Origin: Candidatus Cloacimonas sp.
Lineage (GTDB): Bacteria; Cloacimonadota; Cloacimonadia; Cloacimonadales; Cloacimonadaceae
DNA length: 64,000 nucleotides
Direction: 5' to 3'
Assembly: GCA_035403355.1 (NCBI GenBank)
Contig: DAONFA010000003.1
Span: 1-64,000 of the forward strand
Shown piece by piece: positions 15,660-24,080 of the stretch. The position numbers were made by a program, and so were the translations under genes. Every line of letters begins with the position of its first letter. Within the stretch, counting starts at the first letter, position 1. The notes beneath the pieces are model-generated. The model did not search any database. It was not told the origin of the DNA and saw only the letters and a list, made by a program, of their open reading frames with translations.

Positions 15660-16949
15660 TTATCTGATTTTTTCTTCTTCTTCGCTATCTCTGCTGTGGC
15701 GTTTTAGCAGCACTACGCAATCATCAATAGATGCTTTCCCTAAAACAATATCTTCTGCCAAAGCGTAACAGGTGGGGCTGCCACAGGCACTGCAATCAAG
15801 CCCCGGAAGCATTGTAAGAATTTCATTTATTTGTTTCATCTTCTGAATTGCTTTTTTGATGTCCTTATCCAGTTCCATAATTGGTCTGGGGGCAAGAGGA
15901 ACTACAGCAAATTCACCTTTTTGATATAGCTTGCAAAGATCATAAGTATCAAATTCCCCTTCCTTTCCTTCTTTAATCATCTTTTTAATTCTGCTCATTG
16001 CCACAAAAGGATTTTCCACATTTAGGCAACCACCCACACAACCATTAGTGCAGGTTCTTAAAACAATATAGTCATACTGATCAAGGTAGTGATCTTCCAC
16101 CCGGGAAAGGATTTCCATCACATTTTCCACTCCGTTTACAGAAAGAGCACGAATATCATCACAATCAACAAGATCTGCCTGCACTCCGGAAAGAGCCCAG
16201 GTTAAGCCCTTTGGGTAGGTTTCAATAACTGGAGGGTTATTTTGCAGCTGCTTGATGGAATCTCTAATTCTGCCATATATCATACCGATTGAAAAAGCAC
16301 CGTCCTGAAGATGTTTATAAGCACCTTCCGGTTGATGAACCGCAGTTACATGAGCAATGCAAGGAACAATTAAAAAGATGCCAATTTCTTTTTCGTCCAG
16401 TCCGTATTTTTGCCTGATTTTTTCCCGAAAATACCTTGTTAAAATACTCATTGGTGCTTCTTGATGAAACAGATTGGGCAGCAATGAAGGATATTTTAAT
16501 TGAATTAAACGAACTACCGAAGGACAATTACTACTTAAAATAGGCCTTTTATTGCGATTTTTCCTCACATAATCACGAATAATATTAATCATAAAATCAG
16601 TAACCGCTGCCTCTTCTGCTACTTGATCAAAACCCAGGTCTAAAACTGCCTGTTTTGCAACTTCATAGCTGATATCTTCAGTAAATTGTCCAAAAAAGGA
16701 AGTGGAAATTATTGCCAGCTTATACTTAAATTTATGGATTATTTCTAAGGGATCGCTAACGGGGATTATAGCATGAAAGCGACAAACATTTACACAATTG
16801 CCGCAATCAATACAACGGTAAGGATCAATATTGGCTTTATGATCTCTAACCCTGATAGCTTCAGTTGGACAAACTCTTACACAGGCAGTGCAGCCGGTAC
16901 AGTTATCTTCCAAAATTCTTAGAGCATGAAAATAGGTTGTCTCAGTCAT
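15660..16949 (-). CDS. Sensory-type [FeFe]-hydrogenase-like protein (HydS group)
   Basis: Two N-terminal [4Fe-4S] motifs (CTGCTACVRVC, CIDCGNCVNVC) precede a reduced H-cluster domain. Motif 1 reads SSNCPS: the proton-relay Cys of catalytic enzymes is Asn while the cluster-ligand Cys remains. Motif 2 reads VPCIAH and motif 3 reads RTCTNGCVGGC. A C-terminal Fe-S domain of the PF04060 kind (LDCSACGSPTCYALAEDIV...DDC) follows. This architecture suits a redox or H2 sensor rather than a catalyst. It lies between the HATPase and DRTGG genes, as in clostridial hydrogenase operons. Confidence 0.85.
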   Translation of the reverse strand: MTETTYFHALRILEDNCTGCTACVRVCPTEAIRVRDHKANIDPYRCIDCGNCVNVCRFHAIIPVSDPLEIIHKFKYKLAIISTSFFGQFTEDISYEVAKQAVLDLGFDQVAEEAAVTDFMINIIRDYVRKNRNKRPILSSNCPSVVRLIQLKYPSLLPNLFHQEAPMSILTRYFREKIRQKYGLDEKEIGIFLIVPCIAHVTAVHQPEGAYKHLQDGAFSIGMIYGRIRDSIKQLQNNPPVIETYPKGLTWALSGVQADLVDCDDIRALSVNGVENVMEILSRVEDHYLDQYDYIVLRTCTNGCVGGCLNVENPFVAMSRIKKMIKEGKEGEFDTYDLCKLYQKGEFAVVPLAPRPIMELDKDIKKAIQKMKQINEILTMLPGLDCSACGSPTCYALAEDIVLGKASIDDCVVLLKRHSRDSEEEEKIR

Positions 16950-16959
16950 AGCTAATCTA

Positions 16960-17481
16960 TTAGGTGAAACATATTATTATTTCCACCAAGGTGGAATTAC
17001 CTAACGCAGAAGTTATATGCAAGGCATCACTGTTTTTCTGGATATTGGGCAATCCCAAACCAGCACCAAAACCCAATTCCCGCACTAAATCATCTGCTGT
17101 AGAAAAACCAGGTATCATTGCCTGTTCAATATCATCAATCCCGGGTCCGTTATCCCTGAATTGCATATAAATGAGATTATCATATACATTACTGCACATT
17201 TTTCCGCCTCTGGAATGAGCGGCAACATTGATTTCAGCTTCATAAGAGGCAACGGCGATGCGTCTTAAAACTTCGGAATTTACTCCTAAGCGCTTCAGCA
17301 AATTTTTCAGTTCTGAAGAGCCCTTTCCTGCTATGTTAAAATCTTTTTCCGGTATATCAAGCTGTAAAACAACTTCCGGCTCTTTTTTTTGAGCAAAAAA
17401 ATCCTTAACCTGTTCTTCCAAACCTGGTTTGATATACCAATATTCCGCCATTTCAAATTCTGCAGCTGCGGAGTCCTGCAT
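16960..17481 (-). CDS. Anti-sigma-factor-like HATPase
   Basis: A 173-residue protein whose C-terminal two-thirds is a GHKL ATPase of the RsbW/SpoIIAB type: VASYEAEINVAAHSRGG (N-box region), FRDNGPGIDD (G1) and LGFGAGLGLPNIQKNSD (G2). It may bind a protein partner in a switch with the DRTGG and sensory hydrogenase proteins. It overlaps the upstream gene by 29 bases. An alternative ATG at 17451 is possible. Confidence 0.75.
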   Translation of the reverse strand: MQDSAAAEFEMAEYWYIKPGLEEQVKDFFAQKKEPEVVLQLDIPEKDFNIAGKGSSELKNLLKRLGVNSEVLRRIAVASYEAEINVAAHSRGGKMCSNVYDNLIYMQFRDNGPGIDDIEQAMIPGFSTADDLVRELGFGAGLGLPNIQKNSDALHITSALGNSTLVEIIICFT

Positions 17482-17800
17482 TATATAAAATCCCGCTGGA
17501 ACGATATAATGTCATATTGGTAGCAATCATTGGCAAGCCACGTTCCTTTCCCATTTCAATAACATCTTGCATCGGTTTTTTCCCTCGCACAAAAACAATT
17601 CCTATCAAATCTATCATATCGGCAAGACGAATCACCTGGTTATTAGTTAACCCGGTTAAAAGTAAGGTTGATTCTTTTGTACACATCAATATATCGGAAA
17701 TCAGATCTGATGAAAAGGCGCAGGGAACTTCTTTGCTTAAATCAGCACCTTCATACAGAACTTCCGCTTCCAGCAGTTCAACAATATCTTGTAAGGTCAT
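17453..17800 (-). CDS. DRTGG-domain protein (second of two), first gene of hydrogenase operon
   Basis: A 115-residue protein with the same layout as that at 15308-15649: short N-terminal helix with DIVELLEAEVLYEGADL, then SDLISDILMCTKESTLLLTGL, LIGIVFVRGKKP and GLPMIATNMTLYRSSGILY. The fold assignment rests on pattern similarity to DRTGG proteins of hydrogenase clusters. It is the promoter-proximal gene, with a good promoter at 17834-17862. Probably regulatory. Confidence 0.65.
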   Translation of the reverse strand: MTLQDIVELLEAEVLYEGADLSKEVPCAFSSDLISDILMCTKESTLLLTGLTNNQVIRLADMIDLIGIVFVRGKKPMQDVIEMGKERGLPMIATNMTLYRSSGILYNAGLRSCRI

Positions 17801-17833
17801 TCATTTATTCCTTAATCTTTTTCTCTTTATTTC

Positions 17834-17862
17834 ATTAAATATAGATATTGGAATTAAGTCAA
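17834..17862 (-). promoter_or_regulatory. Promoter of the hydrogenase operon
   Basis: On the minus strand TTGACT (17862-17857) and TTTAAT (17839-17834) are separated by exactly 17 bases. The -10 box lies about 34 bases before the first gene of the hydrogenase operon. Confidence 0.65.
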
Positions 17863-17877
17863 GGGAAAAGTAAAAAG

Positions 17878-17955
17878 GGGTCGAGAAGTCAAGAGGGCGA
17901 GGGGTCGAGAAGGCGAGAGGTCGAGAAGTAGAGAGGTCGAGAGGTTTGGAGGGTA
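17878..17955. repeat. Purine minisatellite (GTCGAGAAG/GCGAGAG units)
   Basis: Imperfect tandem units of 8-9 bp, mainly GTCGAGAAG and GCGAGAGGTCGAG, fill the divergent region upstream of the hydrogenase promoter. It resembles the GCGAGATG array at 23817. No gene is seen. Confidence 0.65.
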
Positions 17956-18029
17956 AGGAGATTTTTGATATCTCCATTTACCTCTTTCATTTTTACTACT
18001 CAGCTAAAGCTGATACCTGCATTTTGCTG

Positions 18030-18058
18030 TTGCTAATGGTGCAAAAATGAATTATTAT
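18030..18058 (+). promoter_or_regulatory. Candidate promoter of the UPF0173 gene
   Basis: TTGCTA (18030-18035), 17 bases, then TATTAT (18053-18058), about 32 bases before the ATG at 18091. Confidence 0.5.
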
Positions 18059-18090
18059 ATCTTATACCTAAGCAAAATAGGAGGTTAAAA

Positions 18091-18771
18091 ATGAAATTGC
18101 AATATCTTGGTCATTCCGGATTTTTCTTCCAGGATAGCCAACATCGCACTATCCTGGTTGATCCATTTATAACCGGTAACCCATTAACATCGGTTAAAGC
18201 TAATCAGTTAACAGCGGATTACATCATTCTTACGCATGCTCATTCAGATCATTTTGGCGATACATTAACTATTGCTGATAAGCGAAAAACTACTATTATC
18301 TGTATCGCAGAACTTGCTTCCTATATTTCCCGAAAGGGCTTCAAGACGCATTCTTTGCAAATTGGCGGTAGCTTTAGCTTTGATTTTGGCAAAGTTAAAT
18401 TAGTTCCCGCATTGCATAGTTCTTCCACATCCGATGGAGCTTATGCAGGACCTGCTGCTGGAGCTGTTTTCACAGTTGATAATAAAACTATTTATCACTG
18501 TGGTGATACAGGTATTTTTGGAGATATGAAGTTAATTGGAGAAATTGATCCCATTGATGTTCTCTTAATTCCCATCGGGGGTAATTTTACAATGGATATT
18601 GAGGATGCTGTTCGGGCGGTTAGTATGATTCAACCAAAATTAACTATTCCCATCCACTATAATACTTTTGCTTTAATTCAAGCCAATCCCCAGGTATTTA
18701 TTGATAAAATTGCTGCTAACGGATATCAGGGCTCGGCATTGAAGCCGGGGGAAGAGCTTAATATTTCTTAA
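18091..18771 (+). CDS. UPF0173 metal-dependent hydrolase
   Basis: A metallo-beta-lactamase-fold hydrolase of the UlaG-like UPF0173 family; substrate unknown. Motifs include the N-terminal LGHSGFFF, the metal-binding THAHSDHFGD (residues about 50-59), YHCGDTGIFGDM (His and Asp ligands) and PIHYNTF near the C-terminus. At 226 residues it is the usual length. AGGAGG lies seven bases before the ATG. The gene is monocistronic, flanked by divergent hydrogenase genes and a repeat element. Confidence 0.9.
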   Translation: MKLQYLGHSGFFFQDSQHRTILVDPFITGNPLTSVKANQLTADYIILTHAHSDHFGDTLTIADKRKTTIICIAELASYISRKGFKTHSLQIGGSFSFDFGKVKLVPALHSSSTSDGAYAGPAAGAVFTVDNKTIYHCGDTGIFGDMKLIGEIDPIDVLLIPIGGNFTMDIEDAVRAVSMIQPKLTIPIHYNTFALIQANPQVFIDKIAANGYQGSALKPGEELNIS

Positions 18772-18837
18772 TTGTTTTATATCAACCGAAGTCATCTGCT
18801 ATCTCAATACATAGCAAGCTAAATATCATTCCCTAAG

Positions 18838-19300
18838 AGAACCTGGAATTTTCCCTATAACATTCCGATATGACTCCCGTATCGTTCTCGTATCACGATA
18901 TGGGAACGATACGGGAATCTCATTAGCCGCATAACGCAAAAAAACGGGAATTGTTAAACAACTATTTTGGGGATGGGAAAAAATAATTGTTGTTGATAGT
19001 TTTTTTCGCTTTTTGGCGTTGATATTCTATACCGTGTAAATAGAGGGGGATTGATGGTTGGGTTGTAAGGGTGCAGGTTCTTGTTTTAACTCACAATTTT
19101 TCAGATTTCAGACCAGCTATAAAGCGGTTGTAAGTGAACTAAAAGTGTGGGATGTGGTTACATTGAAGGCAGGTGAAAATTGTAAGTCAAAACAAGCTGG
19201 TAACCAGTTGTAGAGCGGTTGTAAGTGAACAAAAGATATGAAAATGTGGTTTCATTGAAGGCAGGTGAAAATTGTAAGTCAAAACCTCCCGCCGCTTGCT
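18838..19300. repeat. Composite repeat element, copy B
   Basis: Contains in reverse orientation the same blocks as copy A: the CCCGTATCGTT...AACGATACGGG inverted repeat (about 18868-18920), the spacer with TAAATAGAGGG, and two repeats of the GTAAGTCAAAAC-ended unit (ends near 19193 and 19285; the second unit is shortened to about 92 bp). It fills most of the 790-bp gap between the UPF0173 gene and the lipoprotein gene. No gene is visible in it. Confidence 0.8.
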
Positions 19301-19455
19301 TTTTGTTTTGACTCTAAACCGATTCTTTTTATGGTTGCAACTATATGCAGAAGCAACAGGAAATTTAATTATTGTCCGATACTGTAAAAGCTGAAGCTCG
19401 GTTTAGAGTAAAAACAAAAATTAAACAGGGTAAAAAATAGGGGTCGCTTTTTTGC

Positions 19456-19484
19456 TTGACAGTTCTTTATACTTACCAACATAA
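19456..19484 (+). promoter_or_regulatory. Candidate promoter of the lipoprotein gene
   Basis: GCTTGACA gives a TTGACA box at 19456-19461, followed after 17 bases by ACATAA(G). The start codon is 78 bases further on. The same layout precedes gdhA, wecB and tRNA-Leu. Confidence 0.5.
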
Positions 19485-19561
19485 GAAAAAGCGTGAATTA
19501 TTGTCTTTGTATCTAAATATAACTTATTGAACAGCGATGAGTTAAATATAAGGAGTAAACA

Positions 19562-20359
19562 ATGAAAAAAACTGTCTGGTTAATTCTTGCCGTCATCATA
19601 GTGATGGGTCTGACTGGCTGTAAAAAGAAAGAAAATAAAATGCCCAGTCAGGCAACTGCCGCCGCTATTACTGAATATGCACCCCTGCCATCTTTTAAGG
19701 AGGTCTTTAGGGTTTTAGACAAATTGCAGGCAAAAGATTTTTCTGCTGCCGTTCCTGCCGATTTATATAAAACCAAGCAGGAAGAAATGCGCAATGCTTT
19801 TTCTTTGGGATTGCTTACAGCTGATGCCACAATAGCTGCCAAGGGTCACAATAAAAAGCGCCTTAGCAAAATTTCTTCTCAAATGATGGATTTAACTTCT
19901 CTTTTGGGTTTAGAAAACGAAGTAAATCAGATGAGTGCTGAACTGAAAAAATTGATTGAGAAAGAACAGTGGGCAGATTTGGAAACCGCCTTGGATACTC
20001 ATAAAAAGAAAGTGGAAGATAAGCTTTGGGAAATGGAAAGTTTTGATAACTATACTTTGATGTTGTTTGGAGGTTGGGTTGAAGCTGCCAATCGCGTTGC
20101 CTGGTTAATTAAACAAAATTACTCTGCGGAACAAACCAAAGCATTATATCAGAAAGGCACCTTCAACAGCTTGGTAAATAATTTAAAAAATATTAAAACG
20201 GAACGCATTACCAGCCAACCCGAATTTCAAGAGGCATTAGGTTTGGTGGAACAATTGAAAGCTGTTATTGATGCCGATAAAGATCAAACCTATACTCCCG
20301 AACAGCTTGATCAGATAATTTCGCTTACCAATCAAATAAAAGAGACCTTTAAGAAGTAA
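19562..20359 (+). CDS. Predicted lipoprotein of unknown function
   Basis: Residues 1-19 form a lipoprotein signal peptide with the lipobox LTGC, so the mature protein should start at Cys20. The following 245 residues are highly charged and alpha-helical, rich in Lys, Glu and Leu, with no transmembrane segment. I recognise no family. AAGGAG lies upstream of the ATG. It precedes the four-gene membrane operon by about 200 bases, so functional linkage is possible but not shown. Confidence 0.75.
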   Translation: MKKTVWLILAVIIVMGLTGCKKKENKMPSQATAAAITEYAPLPSFKEVFRVLDKLQAKDFSAAVPADLYKTKQEEMRNAFSLGLLTADATIAAKGHNKKRLSKISSQMMDLTSLLGLENEVNQMSAELKKLIEKEQWADLETALDTHKKKVEDKLWEMESFDNYTLMLFGGWVEAANRVAWLIKQNYSAEQTKALYQKGTFNSLVNNLKNIKTERITSQPEFQEALGLVEQLKAVIDADKDQTYTPEQLDQIISLTNQIKETFKK

Positions 20360-20561
20360 CCTCTTAAAAGGTGTTGCTGACAAAAGGTTGGGACAAAAAC
20401 AGGTGAAAGAAAAAGAAAACCTTTCTTTTCCCGACCTTTATTTAATGATAGAGGTTCTATTTTGAATAAGCAGTTATGATGGTAAATTTTGTTTGGCTTG
20501 CTGCTGAGGCAGGAATAACCTGAAGCCATTCAGCTAAAAAAGATATTACTAAAGGACTACT

Positions 20562-21662
20562 ATGAAAAAAATATTGCTCTTAGCGGGTATTCTGATATTT
20601 TCGGTTATGCTTTTTGGTAGGTCAAATTACTTTTGGATTGAAGATGTTCCCTGGGATGATGGCACTGCACTTACCATTAAAGCCAATGTTGCTGCCGATA
20701 CTGTTTACCTGCAAAAAGCCCTTGATGACGGAACTTGGAAAACTATCTATACGGGTAACGGAATTAAACTTTCCTTTCCGCAAAACGAACTTGACCCCGA
20801 TAAAAATTATAGATATCGTTTACTGATTCCCCGTCCAGCTTTGGGGGACAGTATGTTTTTTATGGCGGTTGCCCAACCCAAAGAACAATGGTTCTATTTG
20901 CATAAACTTTCCTACCTGTTAATTCTGCTTGCTGTTTCTTTTGCCATTATATATTATGTGCAAAGTGCCCGTAAAGGCAAGGACTATTATATTCGCCGAA
21001 TTAGCGGTTTGGATTGCATTGAGGATTCCATTGGCAGAGCAACGGAAAAAGGAAAGCCCATTCTTTTTGTTCCCGGAATTAGTGATTTGGATGATATTCA
21101 AACCATATCCAGTTTAACTATTCTAAGCCATCTGGCTCAAAAAGCAGCGGAATATGATACTGAAATAATTGTTCCCTGCCGATTTTCAATGGTTTTTTCC
21201 GCTGCCAGAGAAGTGGTTAAAGAAGCATATATCAAAGCTGGAAAACCTGATGCTTACAATCAGGATAGAATATTTTACTTAACGGATGACCAATTTGGTT
21301 ATGTTGCCGGAATTGATGGAATTATGGTTCGCGAACAACCTGCAGCTAATTTTTTCCTGGGTAGTTTTTATGCCGAGTCCTTAATTTTAGCGGAAACCGG
21401 TTTTAGCACGGGTGCAATTCAGACAGCTGGAACCGCTCAGGCAAGCCAATTACCCTTTTTTGTCGTTTCCTGTGATTACACTTTGATTGGTGAAGAACTT
21501 TTTGCTGCTTCTGCTTATCTTTCGCGGGATCCACAACAATTGGGTTCACTAAAAGGACATGATTTTGGAAAACTTCTGGTAATTATCCTTATTATTGCCG
21601 GGGTGATAACAGAAATGGCAGGTTGGCAATGGTTCAAAACATTTTTTGAGGGGGCACAATGA
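20562..21662 (+). CDS. DUF6754-type membrane protein, first gene of a four-gene operon
   Basis: A 366-residue protein: an N-terminal signal or anchor, a roughly 90-residue beta-rich domain (residues about 22-100), a transmembrane helix at about 113-133, a soluble domain, and a C-terminal transmembrane helix at about 340-357. The soluble domain carries distinctive blocks (GRATEKGKPILFVPGISDLDD, FYLTDDQFGYVAGIDGIMVRE, NFFLGSFYAESLILAETG, GEELFAASAYLSRDP) that I associate with DUF6754. No catalytic motif is evident. The stop overlaps the next start as ATGA. Function unknown. Confidence 0.75.
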   Translation: MKKILLLAGILIFSVMLFGRSNYFWIEDVPWDDGTALTIKANVAADTVYLQKALDDGTWKTIYTGNGIKLSFPQNELDPDKNYRYRLLIPRPALGDSMFFMAVAQPKEQWFYLHKLSYLLILLAVSFAIIYYVQSARKGKDYYIRRISGLDCIEDSIGRATEKGKPILFVPGISDLDDIQTISSLTILSHLAQKAAEYDTEIIVPCRFSMVFSAAREVVKEAYIKAGKPDAYNQDRIFYLTDDQFGYVAGIDGIMVREQPAANFFLGSFYAESLILAETGFSTGAIQTAGTAQASQLPFFVVSCDYTLIGEELFAASAYLSRDPQQLGSLKGHDFGKLLVIILIIAGVITEMAGWQWFKTFFEGAQ

Positions 21663-22357
21663 AGTATAAAGTTCCGCTATTTTTCGCCTTCGTTTGTGGA
21701 ATTCTGGTAGTTATTTCAGAATTTATTCCCCACCGTCCTTTCAATATGCTAATCACTACTTTACAGGATTGGTTTATAATTATTTCCGGTTTTGCCATTC
21801 TCTTGGGACAGATTAGTTTGTTTCAGTCAAACATTAAAAAAATCAAGAATAAGAATCCCGACTGGCCCTTTTACCTGGCAGGTTTAATTAGTTTTACAAT
21901 TATGCTGATAGTAGGATTGCTTTGGGGAACAAAAGAATATACCGGAATTTTAGGTCACGGTGAAACAATTCAATTAAAAATGGGAATGAAACCCTTTGAT
22001 TACCTGTTTGAAAATGCTTTTATGCCGCTATCGGCAACAATGTTTTCTCTGCTGGCATTTTTTATTGCTTCAGCTGCCTATCGTGCTTTTATTATTCGTA
22101 GTTTTGAATCCAACCTGTTGATGATTACAGCCGTGATAGTGATGTTAGGAAGAACAAGCTTTGGAGGAATGCTAACTTCCTGGCTTCCGGAAGGACTGAA
22201 ATTTTTACACCTGCCCAATTTGAGCGATTTTATAATGCAATTCCCTAATTCTGCAGCTCAGAGAGCTATTTTAATTAGTGCCGCTTTAGGAATTATCGGC
22301 AGTAGCTTAAGAATTATTCTTGGCATTGAAAGGTCTTATCTCGGAGGTGAAAAATGA
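21659..22357 (+). CDS. Multi-pass membrane protein of the DUF6754 operon (second gene)
   Basis: A 232-residue integral membrane protein with about six hydrophobic segments, near residues 7-23, 32-50, 70-90, 120-142, 150-170 and 200-222. No recognised motif. It is translationally coupled to both neighbours by ATGA overlaps, so the products are likely made in fixed ratio and act together in the membrane. Function unknown. Confidence 0.7.
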   Translation: MKYKVPLFFAFVCGILVVISEFIPHRPFNMLITTLQDWFIIISGFAILLGQISLFQSNIKKIKNKNPDWPFYLAGLISFTIMLIVGLLWGTKEYTGILGHGETIQLKMGMKPFDYLFENAFMPLSATMFSLLAFFIASAAYRAFIIRSFESNLLMITAVIVMLGRTSFGGMLTSWLPEGLKFLHLPNLSDFIMQFPNSAAQRAILISAALGIIGSSLRIILGIERSYLGGEK

Positions 22358-23184
22358 GCGCCAACAAAAACTCTCAGACCGAACGCAGAATTATCTATCT
22401 GGTTTTGTTAATCGCTGTTGCCCTGCCTTTAATTTTTCCTATTGGCTGGAAAACTGAGGTCTCCAGCTATACAAAAATGGCTTGGGACTTGGTAGAAAAC
22501 ACTCCTGATTCTTCCGTTGTGGTCTTTTCTTTTGATTACGATCCTTCTACGATAACGGAAATTCAGCCAATGGCAGAAGCGATGCTGGAACATTCTTTTT
22601 CCCGCAATCAAAAAATTATCGCTATGGCTCTCTGGCCTCAAGGTGTCCAAATGGCAGATCAGGCATTTACCGTAGCCCTGAAAAAATACCCTCAGAAAAA
22701 GTATGGTGTAGATTATGTTAATCTGGGCTACAAAGTTGCCGGCATTGTTGCTATCCAGGCAATGGGAAAATCAATGCCGGAGGTTTTTCCTTCCGATCAA
22801 AGAGGCATTAAATATAAAGATATTCCTATGCTGAAAAAGGTGAAAACCCTGAAAGATGTTGGCTATATTTGTTCCCTTTCCAGTGGAACACCCGGTATTA
22901 AAGAATGGGTGATGGCAGCTTCCGATCCTTTAAAAATACCTGTTACAGGTGGAACTACGGCAGTTAGTGCCCCAGGTTTATTACCTTATGTAAATAGCCA
23001 AAAACAGCTCTACGGTTTGCTTGGTGGACTAAAAGCTGCCTCGGAATATGAAACCCTAATCAATAAAATCGGCAGTGCTACCATCAAAATGGATGCTCAA
23101 TCCATTGCTCATATTTTAATCCTGGTTTTTATTATCATTGGTAATATAAAAGCTTTCTACAGCAAAAAAAGGAGTGAACAATGA
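22354..23184 (+). CDS. Bitopic membrane protein of the DUF6754 operon (third gene)
   Basis: A 276-residue protein with one N-terminal transmembrane helix (about 14-32) and one near the C-terminus (about 251-268). Between them lies a soluble, probably extracytoplasmic, alpha/beta domain starting SSVVVFSFDYDPSTITEIQPMAEAM and containing VDYVNLGYKVAGIVAIQAMGK and VTGGTTAVSAPGLLPYV. The domain looks well folded, but I do not recognise a family. ATGA overlaps join it to both neighbours. Confidence 0.7.
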   Translation: MSANKNSQTERRIIYLVLLIAVALPLIFPIGWKTEVSSYTKMAWDLVENTPDSSVVVFSFDYDPSTITEIQPMAEAMLEHSFSRNQKIIAMALWPQGVQMADQAFTVALKKYPQKKYGVDYVNLGYKVAGIVAIQAMGKSMPEVFPSDQRGIKYKDIPMLKKVKTLKDVGYICSLSSGTPGIKEWVMAASDPLKIPVTGGTTAVSAPGLLPYVNSQKQLYGLLGGLKAASEYETLINKIGSATIKMDAQSIAHILILVFIIIGNIKAFYSKKRSEQ

Positions 23185-23819
23185 GCGGATTTATGGCTAC
23201 TTTCGGACTTTGGCTCTCGGTATTTTTCACTTTAAGTATCTTTAGCTTCCTCTATAAAGATAATCCTTTTTATAAACTTTCCGAACAGATTTTCGTTGGT
23301 CTTTCCGCTGCTTACTGGCTGGTTTATATATATTACAGTGTTATGGTTCCCAATCTGTTTAATAAACTTTTTACAGATTTCAGGGGAAACCTGATTTTGC
23401 TTATTCCCACAGCTTTGGGTTTGATGATGCTGCTGCGCTTAATTCCAAAAGCTCAATGGCTTAGCAGATATCCGATTGCTATAATGATTGGTACTTCTGC
23501 GGGAATTAATATGGTTCGCTATGCTAAAACTGACCTTTTAGGACAAATCAGCGCTACTATGATTAATCCTTTTGCCTCCGATAGTGTAATAACGGTAATA
23601 GGTAATATACTTTTAATTGTTGGAACCATCTGTGGTGTCTATTTCTTTTATTTCAGCAAAAAGCAGGAAGGCATCAGAGCAGTTCCTTCCAAACTGGGAA
23701 TTTGGTTTTTAATGATTAGTTTTGGAGCTTCTTTTGGTTATACGGTTATGGCGCGTATTTCTTTACTGATTGGGCGGCTGGAATTTCTGCTGAAGGATTG
23801 GCTGCATATAATTAGATAG
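23181..23819 (+). CDS. Multi-pass membrane protein of the DUF6754 operon (fourth gene)
   Basis: A 212-residue integral membrane protein with about six hydrophobic helices: residues about 6-24, 36-54, 65-83, 95-110, 130-152 and 170-195. No motif is recognised. The start overlaps the previous stop (ATGA). A GCGAGATG minisatellite begins at the stop codon. Function unknown. Confidence 0.7.
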   Translation: MSGFMATFGLWLSVFFTLSIFSFLYKDNPFYKLSEQIFVGLSAAYWLVYIYYSVMVPNLFNKLFTDFRGNLILLIPTALGLMMLLRLIPKAQWLSRYPIAIMIGTSAGINMVRYAKTDLLGQISATMINPFASDSVITVIGNILLIVGTICGVYFFYFSKKQEGIRAVPSKLGIWFLMISFGASFGYTVMARISLLIGRLEFLLKDWLHIIR

Positions 23820-24012
23820 CGAGATGGCGAGATGGCAAGATGGCGAAATAGCGAGATGGCGAGATGGCGAGATGGCGAGATGGCGAGATGGCGAAATGGC
23901 GAGATAGTGAGATGGTGAGATGGCAAGATGGCGAGATAGCGAAATGGCGAGATGGCGAAATAGCGAGATGGCGAAATAGCAAGATGGCGAAATAGCGAGA
24001 TGGCAAGATGGA
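23817..24012. repeat. 8-bp minisatellite, about 24 units of GCGAGATG
   Basis: About 24 tandem copies of GCGAGATG with sporadic variants (GCGAAATG, GCAAGATG, GCGAAATA, GTGAGATG) start exactly at the end of the membrane operon. Frames through it on both strands are spurious. Tandem 8-mers invite length variation between strains. Confidence 0.85.
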
Positions 24013-24080
24013 TACTTCGTTCGTAATTGTTATTCCAGCGAAAACAGGAATGCACATAAATAAAAATAACAGGACAAACA

